A stretch of DNA of 64,000 nt from Porphyrobacter sp. HT-58-2. GTDB lineage: Bacteria > Pseudomonadota > Alphaproteobacteria > Sphingomonadales > Sphingomonadaceae. Shown here one piece after another: positions 9,008 through 18,303 of this stretch. The position numbers and the translations under genes were made by a program. Under the pieces are notes generated by a model. The model was not told where the DNA came from. It searched no databases and saw only the letters and a program-made list of their open reading frames with translations. Each line of letters begins with the position of its first letter. The stretch's first letter is position 1. The DNA is taken from assembly GCF_002952215.1 (NCBI RefSeq), contig NZ_CP022600.1, positions 806,001 through 870,000 of the forward strand. The letters run 5' to 3'.

Positions 9008-10101
9008 GCCGCCTCTCCGCACAATTGCCGAAGGGTGGCGATGACGTCGGAGGTCGCCTCGGTGGTGCCGATGGTGATGCGGAGGCTGTTCGGGAGGCCC
9101 TGACTGGGCAGGTGGCGCACGGCATAGCCCGTCTCGGACAGCGCCTCGAGCGCGTGCGCGGCGGTCACCGCGCCTTCGAAATGCACGAGCAGGAAGTTCG
9201 CCTCGCTGGGACTCGCCGAGATGCCGTGGTTGCCAAGTGCCGCGATGGCCTCGACGAGACGGGCGCGTTCGCGGGTGTTGTGCTCACGGGTGGCGGTAAC
9301 GAAGGTCTGGTCGCCCAAGGCCGCCAGCGCCGCCTTCTGCCCGCTGACCGAGACGTTGAACGCGCCCCGCAGCCGGTTGACGAGGTCGACGAGGTGGGCC
9401 GCGCCGGTGACCCACCCGACCCGCTCCGAGGCAAGGCCGTAGGCCTTGGAGAAGGTGCGGCTGACGAGCACGTTCTCGTGCGCGGCGGCGAGCTGGAAGG
9501 CGGCGGACTGGAAGGCCGGGTCGACATATTCCCCGTAAGCCTCGTCCACCACCAGCAGCACGTCGGACGGGAGCCCGGCATGGAGACGGGCGACTTCGGA
9601 GGGGGGCAGGAAAGTGCCGACGGGGTTGTTGGGATTATCGAGAAGAACCACTTTGGTTCGTTCGGTGACAGCCGCAAGCAGGTTGTCGACGCTGGCGCCG
9701 TAGCCCTCCGGCTCGGCGAACACCGGGGTCGCGCCGACCTTCTGGGCCAGCAGCGGGTAGAGCGAGAAGGAATAGCGCGACGCCAGCACCTCGTCCCCCG
9801 GCCCGCACAAGGCCTGCACCGCGCAGTGCAGCAACTCGCCCGAGCCGGTGCCGCAGACGATGCGATCGGGATCGAGCCCGTGGATCTCGGCGATCGCCAC
9901 ACGCAGGCCCCGCGCATCGGGATCGGGATAGTCGGCTGCGACATGACCCTCAGCCAGCGCGGCCAGAGCCGCGGGGCTGGAGCCCAACGGGTTCTCGTTC
10001 GCCGACAGCTTCACCAGCGGCTTGCCCGAAGCCGACTTCGACTTGCCGGGGACATAGGCGTGGATTGCGGCGATCCAGGGTTTGGGTTCGGGTCTACTCA
10101 T
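9004..10101 (-). CDS. hisC: Histidinol-phosphate aminotransferase
   Basis: 365 aa class I/II PLP enzyme. LSANENPLG near the N-terminus is the family hallmark, DNPNNPVG and VVDEAYGEY are the cofactor-contacting motifs, and the PLP lysine lies in [12 protein letters not shown]. The start at ATG 10101 gives [21 protein letters not shown], the usual N-terminus; the 25 in-frame residues further upstream are unlike the family. It works in histidine synthesis and, given the tyrA overlap, possibly in aromatic amino acid transamination. It is divergent from metX. Confidence 0.94.
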   Translation of the reverse strand: MSRPEPKPWIAAIHAYVPGKSKSASGKPLVKLSANENPLGSSPAALAALAEGHVAADYPDPDARGLRVAIAEIHGLDPDRIVCGTGSGELLHCAVQALCGPGDEVLASRYSFSLYPLLAQKVGATPVFAEPEGYGASVDNLLAAVTERTKVVLLDNPNNPVGTFLPPSEVARLHAGLPSDVLLVVDEAYGEYVDPAFQSAAFQLAAAHENVLVSRTFSKAYGLASERVGWVTGAAHLVDLVNRLRGAFNVSVSGQKAALAALGDQTFVTATREHNTRERARLVEAIAALGNHGISASPSEANFLLVHFEGAVTAAHALEALSETGYAVRHLPSQGLPNSLRITIGTTEATSDVIATLRQLCGEAA

Positions 10102-10208
10102 GCGAGTGGCGCGATAGCCAGTTTGGCCTTGCGAATACAGCGCGAAAACGCGAGGCCTGCGGGGAGCGATTGACATGGGCGGGGGGCTACCCCAAGTCGC
10201 GGGCCACG

Positions 10209-11309
10209 ATGAACGCTGCTCCGCCTGTTTCTCCGGTCTACCGCCTCCCCCACCCCCTGCCGCTCGACAGCGGACAGGCGCTGGATGGCTGCGAGATCGC
10301 CTACGAGGCCTATGGCACGCTCGCCGATGACAAGAGCAACGCCGTGCTGGTGTGCCATGCGCTGACCGGCGACCAGTATCTCGCCAGCCCCCACCCGATC
10401 ACCGGCAAGCCGGGCTGGTGGGAACGGATGGTCGGTCCGGGCAAGCCGATCGACACGAACCGCCATTTCGTGATCTGCGCCAATGTTATCGGCTCTTGCA
10501 TGGGGTCGAGCGGCCCCGCCAGTCTCGCCCCCGACGGTCAGCCCTACGCCATGCGGTTCCCTGTCATTACCATCCGCGACATGGTGCGCGGGCTGGTGGC
10601 GCTGCTGGATGGGCTTGGGATTGCAAAGCTTCACGCTGTCGTCGGCGGGTCGATGGGTGGGATGCAGGCGCTCAGCCTCGCCGCCAATTGGCCTGAACGC
10701 GCCGCGCGGGTTCTGGTGATTGCCTCGACCGCGCGTCACTCCGCACAGAATATCGCCTTCCACGAAGTCGGGCGGCAGGCGATCATGGCCGATCCCGCTT
10801 GGGCTGGTGGCGATTACTACGCCAGCGAAGCCAAGCCCGACAACGGCCTCGCCGTGGCGCGGATGGCGGCGCATATCACTTACCTGTCGGAAGCGGGCCT
10901 GACCGAGAAGTTCGGCCGGCGCTTGCAGGACCGCGAGGCGAAGGGCTTCAACTTCGATGCCGAGTTTCAGGTGGAAAGCTACCTCAGGTATCAGGGCAGC
11001 GGCTTCACCCGGCGGTTTGATGCGAACAGCTACCTCTACATCACCCGCGCGATGGATTACTTCGATATCGCCGAGGAGCACGGCGGAAAGCTGGCGGACG
11101 CCTTCGCGGGGACCCAGGCGCGGTTCTGCCTTGTCAGCTTCGATACCGACTGGCTCTATCCGACCAGCGAGAGCCGCCACATTGTCCACGCACTGAATGC
11201 GGCGGGGGCGAAGGTGAGTTTCGTGGAACTCTCAGCGCCGCACGGGCATGACAGCTTTCTGCTCGAACACGATCAGCTGGACCGGGTGGTGAAGGGGTTT
11301 GTCGAGTGA
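10209..11309 (+). CDS. metX: Homoserine O-acetyltransferase
   Basis: 366 aa alpha/beta-hydrolase fold. CHALTGDQY and the GSSGPAS block are MetX landmarks. The nucleophile elbow is [10 protein letters not shown], the acid is in FDTDWLYP and the catalytic His in PHGHDSFL. It activates homoserine for methionine synthesis by direct sulfhydrylation. ATG 10209 gives the family-like start; longer in-frame extensions run into the divergent hisC region. The stop overlaps metW (TGATG). Some MetX enzymes use succinyl-CoA, which sequence alone does not settle. Confidence 0.94.
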   Translation: MNAAPPVSPVYRLPHPLPLDSGQALDGCEIAYEAYGTLADDKSNAVLVCHALTGDQYLASPHPITGKPGWWERMVGPGKPIDTNRHFVICANVIGSCMGSSGPASLAPDGQPYAMRFPVITIRDMVRGLVALLDGLGIAKLHAVVGGSMGGMQALSLAANWPERAARVLVIASTARHSAQNIAFHEVGRQAIMADPAWAGGDYYASEAKPDNGLAVARMAAHITYLSEAGLTEKFGRRLQDREAKGFNFDAEFQVESYLRYQGSGFTRRFDANSYLYITRAMDYFDIAEEHGGKLADAFAGTQARFCLVSFDTDWLYPTSESRHIVHALNAAGAKVSFVELSAPHGHDSFLLEHDQLDRVVKGFVE

Positions 11310-11923
11310 TGCTATTGCATACGCCCGCCACAACGTTTGGCCTTCGACCCGATCTTGCGGCGATTGCCTCGCACGTAAAGTTCGGATCGCGCGTTCTCGA
11401 CATTGGGTGTGGGGATGGCGCCTTGATGGACGCGCTGCAAACGCAGATGGGCTGCGATGCGCGCGGGATGGAGCTGGACGGCGAACAGGTCGAACGCTGC
11501 GTGTCGCGTGGGCTCAGCGTGGTGCAGGGTGATGCGAACCTCGACCTTGCCAACTACCCCGACAAGGCGTTCGATTACGCGATCCTCAGCCAGACGCTCC
11601 AGACCGCGACCCGACCCGATCTGATGCTTGATGAGCTGCTGCGGGTGGGGCGGCGGGCGTTTGTCTCGTTCCCCAACTTCGCCCATTGGCGCACGCGCAT
11701 GGCGCTGCTGCTGGGTGGCCGGATGCCGGTGACTCGCGCGCTGCCGGTGAGCTGGTACGCAACGCAGAACATCCACCACGTCACGGTTGAGGACTTCCGC
11801 GACCTGGCGCGGATGAAGGGCGCGACCATCGAGCGCGCGTGGTTCTTCTCGGGCGAAAAACAGATCGGCGCGCCAGCCGCTAACTGGCGCGCCGAATTCG
11901 CAGTGTTCGAATTGAGCAGGTGA
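11309..11923 (+). CDS. metW: Methionine biosynthesis protein MetW
   Basis: 204 aa class I SAM-methyltransferase fold: SRVLDIGCGDGALMDAL is motif I, followed by GMELDGEQVERC and the MetW-typical SFPNFAHWRTR. The family partners MetX and stimulates homoserine acylation in several bacteria. The ATG at 11309 shares a base with the metX stop; a GTG 3 nt upstream is also possible. A very long hairpin follows the gene. Confidence 0.92.
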   Translation: MLLHTPATTFGLRPDLAAIASHVKFGSRVLDIGCGDGALMDALQTQMGCDARGMELDGEQVERCVSRGLSVVQGDANLDLANYPDKAFDYAILSQTLQTATRPDLMLDELLRVGRRAFVSFPNFAHWRTRMALLLGGRMPVTRALPVSWYATQNIHHVTVEDFRDLARMKGATIERAWFFSGEKQIGAPAANWRAEFAVFELSR

Positions 11924-11953
11924 TTGGCGGTCACGCTAGCGCGCGACGCAGAC

Positions 11954-12030
11954 CTCCCGCCCCGCCTCCCCACCCGGCCGCCATAACATAGTGGTACTTT
12001 TGGTGGCCGGGTGGGGAGGCGGGGCGGGGG
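11954..12030. terminator. 27-bp inverted repeat between convergent metW and VOC genes
   Basis: The left arm (11956-11982) and the right arm (12002-12028) pair over 27 bp with a single G-T pair at 11980/12004, around a 19-nt AT-richer loop. The stem is almost all G/C (CCGCCTCCCCACCCGGCC in the left arm). The position between convergent genes suggests a bidirectional terminator, though no T-tract follows. Confidence 0.65.
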
Positions 12031-12062
12031 GTCCGAGGGGTCACGCCAGTGTCCCCTTCACA

Positions 12063-12452
12063 TCAAGCCCTATGCAGCATGCACAGCTTGTGGCCATCGA
12101 GATCCAGCACATAGCCGAGGTTCAGCGTGCCCATCGGCCCGACGCGCGGACCCGGCGGGTCTTCGATCGACTTGCCGCCCGCAGCCACAGCCGCATCGTG
12201 GAACGCCTGCACCTGCTCCAGCGAATCGCAGGCAAAGCCGATGGTCGAGCCATTGGCGCACGTCGCGGGCTGATCATTGATCGGCTCGCTGATCGAGAAC
12301 ATCCCGCCATTGTGCATCCAGAACGCGCGCTTGTGGCCGGTGGCGGCGACGTTGATCATCCCCGGCCCGGCGCCGAGCGTGGCGAGCACGGTGTCGTAGA
12401 ACGCCTTGGCGCGATCGAAGTCGCTGGTGCCGATCATGATGTGACTGAACAT
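12063..12452 (-). CDS. VOC (glyoxalase/bleomycin-resistance) family protein
   Basis: 129 aa. MFSHIMIGTSDFDRAKAFYDTVLATLG is the standard VOC opening, with a second half containing AFHDAAVAAGG and a terminal LDLDGHKLCMLH metal-side strand. ATG 12452 has a good ribosome site (GGAGAG) and begins the domain, so longer starts are unlikely. VOC proteins bind a metal and act as lyases, dioxygenases or resistance proteins; the substrate is not predictable. It is convergent with metW. Confidence 0.88.
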   Translation of the reverse strand: MFSHIMIGTSDFDRAKAFYDTVLATLGAGPGMINVAATGHKRAFWMHNGGMFSISEPINDQPATCANGSTIGFACDSLEQVQAFHDAAVAAGGKSIEDPPGPRVGPMGTLNLGYVLDLDGHKLCMLHRA

Positions 12453-12563
12453 TTTTCTAGCTCTCCTCTCATCGGAAGGGTTGCGGATTAGGACGGATTT
12501 ACCCGCGCGGCAATGTGCATTTCCGGTAGCCACAGGTTCATCTGGCAGGGCATACAGGGTGCC

Positions 12564-12923
12564 ATGCCGACATTGATCCTTGCTGCGGCGCTGCTGCTTC
12601 AGGCCGTCTCCGCTCAGCCATCCGCCGAAGCGCCTGTGATCTCGCAGGAGAACCGTGCGTTGCTGCGTTGCGCGGCGGCTTTTGCTCTGGTGAGCGCAGG
12701 TCAGGCACGCGGAGAGGCAGACGCCAGCCGCTGGCCGACGCTGGGCCTGCGCGGACGCGAATTCTTCGTGCGGGCGCTGGCGCAGTTGATGGACGCGACC
12801 CAGCTTGACCGGGATGGTATCGCCGCACTTGCCGAGGCCGAGGCCCGGGCGCTGTCCGCCAACGGCGATGTCGGCAAGATCATGCCCTCGTGCCTGCTGA
12901 TGCTCGAAGCATCGGGGGTTTGA
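12564..12923 (+). CDS. Small exported protein of unknown function
   Basis: 119 aa. A clear signal peptide (MPTLILAAALLLQAVSAQP) precedes a short helical domain with two cysteines (LLRCAAAF, MPSCLLML) that could form a disulfide in the periplasm. I do not recognise the family. It is divergent from the VOC gene and lies 67 nt upstream of the FzlA-like gene, so it may share its transcript. Codon use looks native. Confidence 0.7.
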   Translation: MPTLILAAALLLQAVSAQPSAEAPVISQENRALLRCAAAFALVSAGQARGEADASRWPTLGLRGREFFVRALAQLMDATQLDRDGIAALAEAEARALSANGDVGKIMPSCLLMLEASGV

Positions 12924-12990
12924 TTACTCCCCGGTTACTGGTGCGCGGTGCTGGATTTGCCGCGCGAATTGCGGCACAGATCGCAGCCGT

Positions 12991-13659
12991 ATGTGGCACC
13001 TCCATCAGTTTCCGCTTTGCCCCTTCAGCCGCAAGATCCGGCTGCTGTTGAGCGAAAAGAACATCCCCTTCGAACTTGTGCGCGAAGACCCTTGGGCCGC
13101 GTCGGACATGTTTTTCAATCTCAACCCGGCCGGGCGCACCCCGGTTATCGTCAACCAGGACAGGAACATCGTCATCCCCGATAGCCGCGCGATCGCGGAG
13201 TATTTCGAGGAGACGGTGGACCGCAATCCGATGATCAACGGCACTGCTGCCCAGCGCGCCGAGATCCGCCGGCTGGTGGCGCTGTTCGACGAGAATTTCT
13301 ACGCCGATGTCACCGCGCCATTGCTGTCCGAACGCATGAAGAAGCGTATCCTGCGCCAGCCCCCCGACAGCGGTGCATTGAGAAACGCGATGAAGATGGC
13401 GCACGGGCATCTCGACTATCTCGACTGGCTGATCGACAACCGCCCGTGGGTGGCGGGATCGACCATGAGCCTTGCGGACCTCGCAGCGGCGGCGCAGATC
13501 TCGGTTGCGGATTACCTCGGCGGGATCGACTGGGCGGGGCATGAGCAAGCGCGCGGCTGGTATGCCGTATTCAAGAGCCGCCCGAGCTTCCGCCCGCTGC
13601 TCACGGAGCGGATGGATGTGATCAAGCCGCCCGCGCATTACGCGCTGCTGGATGGGTAG
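12991..13659 (+). CDS. fzlA: Glutathione S-transferase-like FtsZ-binding protein FzlA
   Basis: 222 aa. The thioredoxin-like GST N-domain (MWHLHQFPLCPFSRKIR, LNPAGRTPVI, DSRAIAEYFEE) is followed by an all-helical C-domain. The C-terminal segment SRPSFRPLLTERMDVIKPPAHYALLDG follows the FzlA pattern (RPSFRPLL...HYALLD), which in Caulobacter is part of the FtsZ-binding end and is needed for division. Plain detoxifying GSTs lack this tail. The FzlA assignment is by recognition of that tail; GST membership is certain. Confidence 0.8.
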   Translation: MWHLHQFPLCPFSRKIRLLLSEKNIPFELVREDPWAASDMFFNLNPAGRTPVIVNQDRNIVIPDSRAIAEYFEETVDRNPMINGTAAQRAEIRRLVALFDENFYADVTAPLLSERMKKRILRQPPDSGALRNAMKMAHGHLDYLDWLIDNRPWVAGSTMSLADLAAAAQISVADYLGGIDWAGHEQARGWYAVFKSRPSFRPLLTERMDVIKPPAHYALLDG

Positions 13660-13708
13660 GAGTCTTTTGTGTTCCGCGTCGCCTCCGCGATGCGAAATCC
13701 TCGCTCAT

Positions 13709-13772
13709 GCGACCTGAAGGTCGCGTCGCTGCGGGCGGCCAGTCGGCCTTGCGGATTGCCTGCGGCAATCCG
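13709..13772. other. Two hairpins upstream of msrB
   Basis: GCGACCT/AGGTCGC (13709-13724) and CGGATTGCC/GGCAATCCG (13752-13760 with 13764-13772) are perfect stems with 2-3-nt loops in the gap after the FzlA-like gene. They may terminate that transcript or structure the msrB leader; neither has a T-run. The surrounding 13660-13800 shows no gene. Confidence 0.45.
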
Positions 13773-13800
13773 ATAATCGCTCTGATTGGAGAGATAGTCT

Positions 13801-14208
13801 ATGATCGAGGATCCCCGCACCATCACCGACGCCGAGTGGCGCGAGAAGCTTACTCCGATGCAGTATCACATCCTGCGCGAGGCGGGGACCGAGCGCGCCT
13901 TCACCGGCGAATACGACAAGTTCTACGACGAGGGCGAATACCACTGCGCCGCCTGCGGTACGCAGCTGTTCTACTCGACCGCCAAGTATAACAGCGGCTG
14001 CGGCTGGCCGGCCTTTACCCGCCCCGCCACCGACGAAGTGATCGAGGAGCACCGCGACGTCAGCTATGGCATGATCCGTACCGAAGTGCGCTGCGGCAAG
14101 TGCGGCGGGCATCTCGGCCATGTCTTCCCAGACGGGCCGCGCGATCAGGGGGGCTTGCGCTATTGCATCAATTCCGCCGCGTTGATCTTCACCCCGACCG
14201 AAGATTGA
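13801..14208 (+). CDS. msrB: Peptide-methionine (R)-S-oxide reductase
   Basis: 135 aa, the usual length. The two zinc-binding pairs CAAC and CGKC are present, as are [17 protein letters not shown] and the catalytic RYCINSAAL. It reduces methionine-R-sulfoxide in proteins using thioredoxin and is cytosolic (no signal peptide). A GGAGAG ribosome site precedes the ATG. The partner msrA is about 14 kb away on the other strand. Confidence 0.96.
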   Translation: MIEDPRTITDAEWREKLTPMQYHILREAGTERAFTGEYDKFYDEGEYHCAACGTQLFYSTAKYNSGCGWPAFTRPATDEVIEEHRDVSYGMIRTEVRCGKCGGHLGHVFPDGPRDQGGLRYCINSAALIFTPTED

Positions 14209-14316
14209 CAGACCCGGGCGCTGATCGGGGGAGAGCCGCGGGGTGGCGGGTTCACCGCCGGTTACAACTTGCCTATGCAAGGGCCGCTGCCCCACCTTTG
14301 GTCTGGTGGGCATCAG

Positions 14317-16530
14317 ATGGACATCGGAATGTCGAAACGGGGTGAGCGTTTGCAGAAGAAAGGCGTGCGCGGGACGCGCCGGGCAGCAGCAGATCGGGCA
14401 ACCGAAACGGCACGTGGCGGTTCCGGCGGTGACGGCGGCAAGCCGTCCTCTCGTCTGCGCCTGTGGGTCAAACGCGCCTTCATTTGGGGTGGAGCTCTGG
14501 CGCTGCTGGGCCTTGTGGTTCTTGCGGTTGCTGTTGCCATGGCCGCACAATCACTGCCGAGCTACGCCACGCTCAAGGCCAACCAGCCTGGCCAGACGAT
14601 TGTCGTGCGCGCGCGTGACGGGCGCGAGATTGTCGAACTGGGGCCAAGCTTCGGCGAATGGCTCGATTACGACGATATCCCGGTGAACATGACCAACGCC
14701 ATGATCGCGGTGGAGGACAAGCGGTTCCATTCGCACCTCGGCGTCGATCCCGTGCGTCTGACTGGCGCAATGATCGAGGGTGTCACCGGCTCGCGCGCGC
14801 GGCTTGGCGGCACCTCGACCATCACCCAGCAGCTGGCGCGCAACCTGTTCCTCAACAACAACCGCTCGCTTGACCGCAAGGCGCGCGAGGCGGTTCTGGC
14901 GATGGCGCTCGAATGGAAGTTCTCCAAGCAGGAGATTCTCGAGCTCTATCTCAACAAGGTCTATTTCGGCGGCGGCGCCTATGGCATTGATTCCGCCTCC
15001 CGCAAGTTCTTCAGCCACCCCGCCACCGAACTCAGCGTGGGCGAAGCAGCCATCATTGCCGGCCTTGTGAAGGCGCCTAGCCACTATTCTCCTACCGCCG
15101 ATGCCGATGCTGCCGTCGAGCGCGCTCAGGTGGTGCTGAGGCTGATGCGCGAACAGGGCTATATCACCGCCGACCAAGCGATGGTCGATGTCAGCGCGGT
15201 GCAGTTGAAGGAAAAGGCGGGCCAGAACTCGGTGCGGTATTTCACCGACTGGGTCCTGCCCCAGCTCGATATCATCCTGCCTGAAACCTACGAGCCGATT
15301 GAGGTGTGGACGACACTCGACATCGGGATGCAGCGCGCCGCGACCGCCGCGATCGAGGCCAACACCCCCAAGGGCGCGCAGGGTGCGCTGGTCAGCCTTG
15401 ACCGTGACGGGGCGATCCTCGCGCTGGTGGGCGGCACGGATTATGTCGCCAGCAATTTCAACCGCGCCACGACCGCCATGCGCCAGCCGGGTTCGGCGTG
15501 GAAGCTGTTCGTCTATCTTGCCGCGCTTGAGGCCGGCTACACGCCCGAAGATAAGGTGGTGGATACACCCGTCACCATCGACGGGTGGAGCCCGCGCAAT
15601 GCCAATGGCCGCAATGTCGGCGAAACCGATGTGCGCACTGCCTTCGCCTATTCGATCAACACCGTCGCGGCACAACTCGGTAATGAGGTGGGGTTTGGCA
15701 CGGTCGCATCGATGGCACGGCGGTTCGGGATCAATTCGGAAGTGGACACCTACCCCTCGATGGTGCTCGGCTCCTCCGAAGTGCGGGTGATCGAGATGAC
15801 GCAAGCCTTCGCCGGGGTGGCCGCCAAGGGCGTGCCGGTGGAGCCTTACGGCATCACCAAGGTGACAGGCGCGAGCGGTGATGTGCTCTACCGCCGCGAG
15901 GCACCCAATCGTCCGCAGCAGGTGCCTGATTATGTGGTGGCCGGGATCACCGATCTGCTGCAGGCCGCAGTGCAGACCGGCACGGGGCGCGCGGCGCAGA
16001 TCGGGCGGCCCGTGGCGGGCAAGACCGGAACCACGTCGTCGAACAAGGATGGCTGGTTTATCGGCTTTTCCTCCGGCATCACCACCGGCGTGTGGATGGG
16101 GCGCGACGATGCCAAGGCGGTTCCCGGCCTGCAAGGCGGACGCGCACCCGCGCAGGCCTTTGCCGCCTACATGCGCTACGCGGTCAAGGATCGCCCGGTC
16201 GAGGAATTCGATGTCACGCTTGAACTGCCCGAGTGGCAGCTTGAGCCGGACGAGGAAGCCTTGTTCGGCAGTCCGGACGATTATTACTACATTGATGAAC
16301 AGGGCAACCTGATCGAACCGGGTCGGCGCGACCCTGGCAGTGATCCGTTGGGGAGCGACGGTGAGCGCGCGGGCTCTGCGCCGCCGGCGGCCAGCGTGGA
16401 CTTTCTCGAACAGGCAACCGGCGGGGCATTGCCCCAAACCCCCCGACCGCCGCGCCGCGCCGCCGCCGCCGCCTCAGCAGCAAGCGATCAAGCCGGGCGA
16501 CGAATAGAGCGGTTTCCGTATCGCCAATGA
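14317..16530 (+). CDS. Class A penicillin-binding protein (PBP1A family)
   Basis: About 737 aa. A basic cytoplasmic tail and one membrane anchor (IWGGALALLGLVVLAVAVAMA) lead to a glycosyltransferase-51 domain with AVEDKRFHSHLG, GGTSTITQQLARN and RKAREAVLA. The transpeptidase domain follows with SAWK (nucleophile Ser), SIN and KTGTTSSN. It polymerises and cross-links peptidoglycan. The C-terminus is proline/alanine rich. The start is uncertain: TTG 14269, ATG 14317 (GGTGGG upstream, chosen) and ATG 14329 are in frame. A strong terminator follows. Confidence 0.94.
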   Translation: MDIGMSKRGERLQKKGVRGTRRAAADRATETARGGSGGDGGKPSSRLRLWVKRAFIWGGALALLGLVVLAVAVAMAAQSLPSYATLKANQPGQTIVVRARDGREIVELGPSFGEWLDYDDIPVNMTNAMIAVEDKRFHSHLGVDPVRLTGAMIEGVTGSRARLGGTSTITQQLARNLFLNNNRSLDRKAREAVLAMALEWKFSKQEILELYLNKVYFGGGAYGIDSASRKFFSHPATELSVGEAAIIAGLVKAPSHYSPTADADAAVERAQVVLRLMREQGYITADQAMVDVSAVQLKEKAGQNSVRYFTDWVLPQLDIILPETYEPIEVWTTLDIGMQRAATAAIEANTPKGAQGALVSLDRDGAILALVGGTDYVASNFNRATTAMRQPGSAWKLFVYLAALEAGYTPEDKVVDTPVTIDGWSPRNANGRNVGETDVRTAFAYSINTVAAQLGNEVGFGTVASMARRFGINSEVDTYPSMVLGSSEVRVIEMTQAFAGVAAKGVPVEPYGITKVTGASGDVLYRREAPNRPQQVPDYVVAGITDLLQAAVQTGTGRAAQIGRPVAGKTGTTSSNKDGWFIGFSSGITTGVWMGRDDAKAVPGLQGGRAPAQAFAAYMRYAVKDRPVEEFDVTLELPEWQLEPDEEALFGSPDDYYYIDEQGNLIEPGRRDPGSDPLGSDGERAGSAPPAASVDFLEQATGGALPQTPRPPRRAAAAASAASDQAGRRIERFPYRQ

Positions 16531-16539
16531 TCGAAACGA

Positions 16540-16569
16540 AAGGGCGCCGGAATTGCTTCCGGCGCCCTT
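16540..16569. terminator. Bidirectional terminator between the PBP gene and the DegP-like gene
   Basis: A perfect 13-bp stem (AAGGGCGCCGGAA at 16540-16552 with its complement at 16557-16569) around a TTGC loop, between convergent genes. A/T pairs at the stem base give short U-runs in both directions. Confidence 0.8.
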
Positions 16570-16594
16570 CGTGTCTGGCAATGTAGCGAGGCGA

Positions 16595-18121
16595 TCAGCG
16601 CAGCCGCACCGGAACGAAGGCGGGCGGCGCCGTGCGGCGCTGGATGCGCAGCAGAATTGCCTCGCGCTTCTCGGCGATGGCAGCATTGACCTGTCCCAGC
16701 AGCGCTTCGACCGTGGCGACATCCTGATAATTGGCCGACAGAATGATGTCGCCGCGACGCAGACCCTTGCGGGCGGCGTCCGAATTGGGATCGACCGCCG
16801 CGATCACGACGCCGCTGGTATCGGCCGGCACGCCGAGCGAACGGGCGATCTGCGGGGTCATCGGCATGACCTGCATCCCGAGCTTCTGCTCGATCGTCTG
16901 ATCCGACGAACCGGGTGCCATCGGTTCTTCCGCGTCCGGATCGAAGGTCTGCGCCTGTTGCTGCAACTCCGCCTCGCTCGGACGTTTGCCGAGGGTGACA
17001 TTGATCGCCAGCCTCTTGCCGTCACGCAGCACTTCGACCGGCACCTTGGCGCCCGGTTGCAGATTGGCGACGAGGAAGCTGACGGTCTGATCGGAGGAGA
17101 CATCCTTGCCGTTGACCTTGGTCACGACATCGCCGGCCTTGATCCCGGCCTTGCCTGCGGGGCTTGTCTCCTCGACCGATTGCACCAGCTCGCCGCGGCG
17201 CTTGGGCAGGCCGAGCGAGGCAGCGAAATCCTCGTCGATCGGCTGCAGGCGCACGCCCAGATAGCCGCGCTCGATCTCGCGTCCGGCCTTGAGCTGCTCG
17301 ACGATCGGCGCAGCGATTTCGGCGGGGATGGCAAAGCCGATCCCGACGCTGCCGCCCGAGGGCGAGAAGATCGCGTTGTTGATGCCGATCACATTGCCGC
17401 GCATGTCGAACAACGGCCCGCCGGAGTTGCCCTTGTTGATGCTGGCATCGGTCTGGATGAAGCGGTCATAGGCGCCGCCCTGGCCGGTGTTGCGGTACAC
17501 TGCCGAGATGATCCCGCTGGTCACGGTGCCGCCAAGGCCGAAGGGGTTGCCGATCGCCACCACCCAGTCGCCCACGCGCGCCGCGCTCGAATCGCCGAAG
17601 GTGACGAAGGGGAAGGTCTTGTTCGCCTTGATCTTGAGCACCGCAAGGTCGGACTGCGGATCCGCGCCGATCAGGTCGGCTTCGTACTCCGTCCCGTCGG
17701 GCAGAGTGACGGTGATCGATTCCAGCTTGGCCCGGTTATCCGGTGAAACGACGTGGTTGTTGGTCACCACAAAGCCATCGGCCGAGATGATGAAGCCCGA
17801 ACCCAGCGACTGCGCCTCGCGGGTCTGGGGCTGTCCGCCGCCACGGCGGTTGAACAATTCGGCAAAGGGCGTGCCCGCAAAGGGGTTGTTCTGCACTTCG
17901 ATGCGCTGGCGCGTGGCGATGTTGACCACGGCCGGTTGCAGCTGCGCGGTGAGATCGGCGAAGCTCGCCGGAGCGCCTGCAACCGGCACCACGCGATCCA
18001 TCACTGCATCATCGTTCTGCGCCACCTGCGCGCCCAGCGGCGAGCCGGTGATCAGCGATACAGCCGCGCCGCCCACCAGCAGCGCGCTCGACAATCCGTA
18101 TACATAGCGCACTTTGTTCAC
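16595..18121 (-). CDS. DegP/HtrA-like periplasmic serine protease
   Basis: 508 aa from GTG 18121. An N-terminal hydrophobic segment (YGLSSALLVGGAAVSLI) is the export signal. The trypsin-like domain shows the triad His in VVTNNHVV, Asp in SDLAVLKIK and Ser in NKGNSGGPLF. Two PDZ domains follow (~residues 275-365 and 410-500). It degrades or refolds misfolded envelope proteins. Longer in-frame ATG starts at 18184 or 18202 exist but add a charged N-tail before the signal. It is transcribed in the same direction as hflKC, which also deal with membrane proteolysis, but 182 nt separate them. Confidence 0.92.
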   Translation of the reverse strand: MNKVRYVYGLSSALLVGGAAVSLITGSPLGAQVAQNDDAVMDRVVPVAGAPASFADLTAQLQPAVVNIATRQRIEVQNNPFAGTPFAELFNRRGGGQPQTREAQSLGSGFIISADGFVVTNNHVVSPDNRAKLESITVTLPDGTEYEADLIGADPQSDLAVLKIKANKTFPFVTFGDSSAARVGDWVVAIGNPFGLGGTVTSGIISAVYRNTGQGGAYDRFIQTDASINKGNSGGPLFDMRGNVIGINNAIFSPSGGSVGIGFAIPAEIAAPIVEQLKAGREIERGYLGVRLQPIDEDFAASLGLPKRRGELVQSVEETSPAGKAGIKAGDVVTKVNGKDVSSDQTVSFLVANLQPGAKVPVEVLRDGKRLAINVTLGKRPSEAELQQQAQTFDPDAEEPMAPGSSDQTIEQKLGMQVMPMTPQIARSLGVPADTSGVVIAAVDPNSDAARKGLRRGDIILSANYQDVATVEALLGQVNAAIAEKREAILLRIQRRTAPPAFVPVRLR

Positions 18122-18303
18122 GTCCTTTTGGTCCTTATCCTTGAGAGGAATGCGCAAGGTTCCCGCAGCGTTCCTCAAAGCCATTGACGGGGCCGACCAC
18201 ATAGGCCGGGTTCAGTCCCCAAATGCCCTTCAGCGGGCTGAACGCGAATTGAACGCGACCGGCATTCGCCGTTGCCGGTCTGCGTTTGATCGATTGCGTC
18301 AGC

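Noticed and set aside
14551..16437. A 628-codon minus-strand frame
   Set aside because: Antisense to the PBP gene, whose catalytic motifs are all on the plus strand.
16553..16567. Possible regulatory motif in the PBP/DegP gap
   Set aside because: Fully explained by the convergent terminator hairpin.
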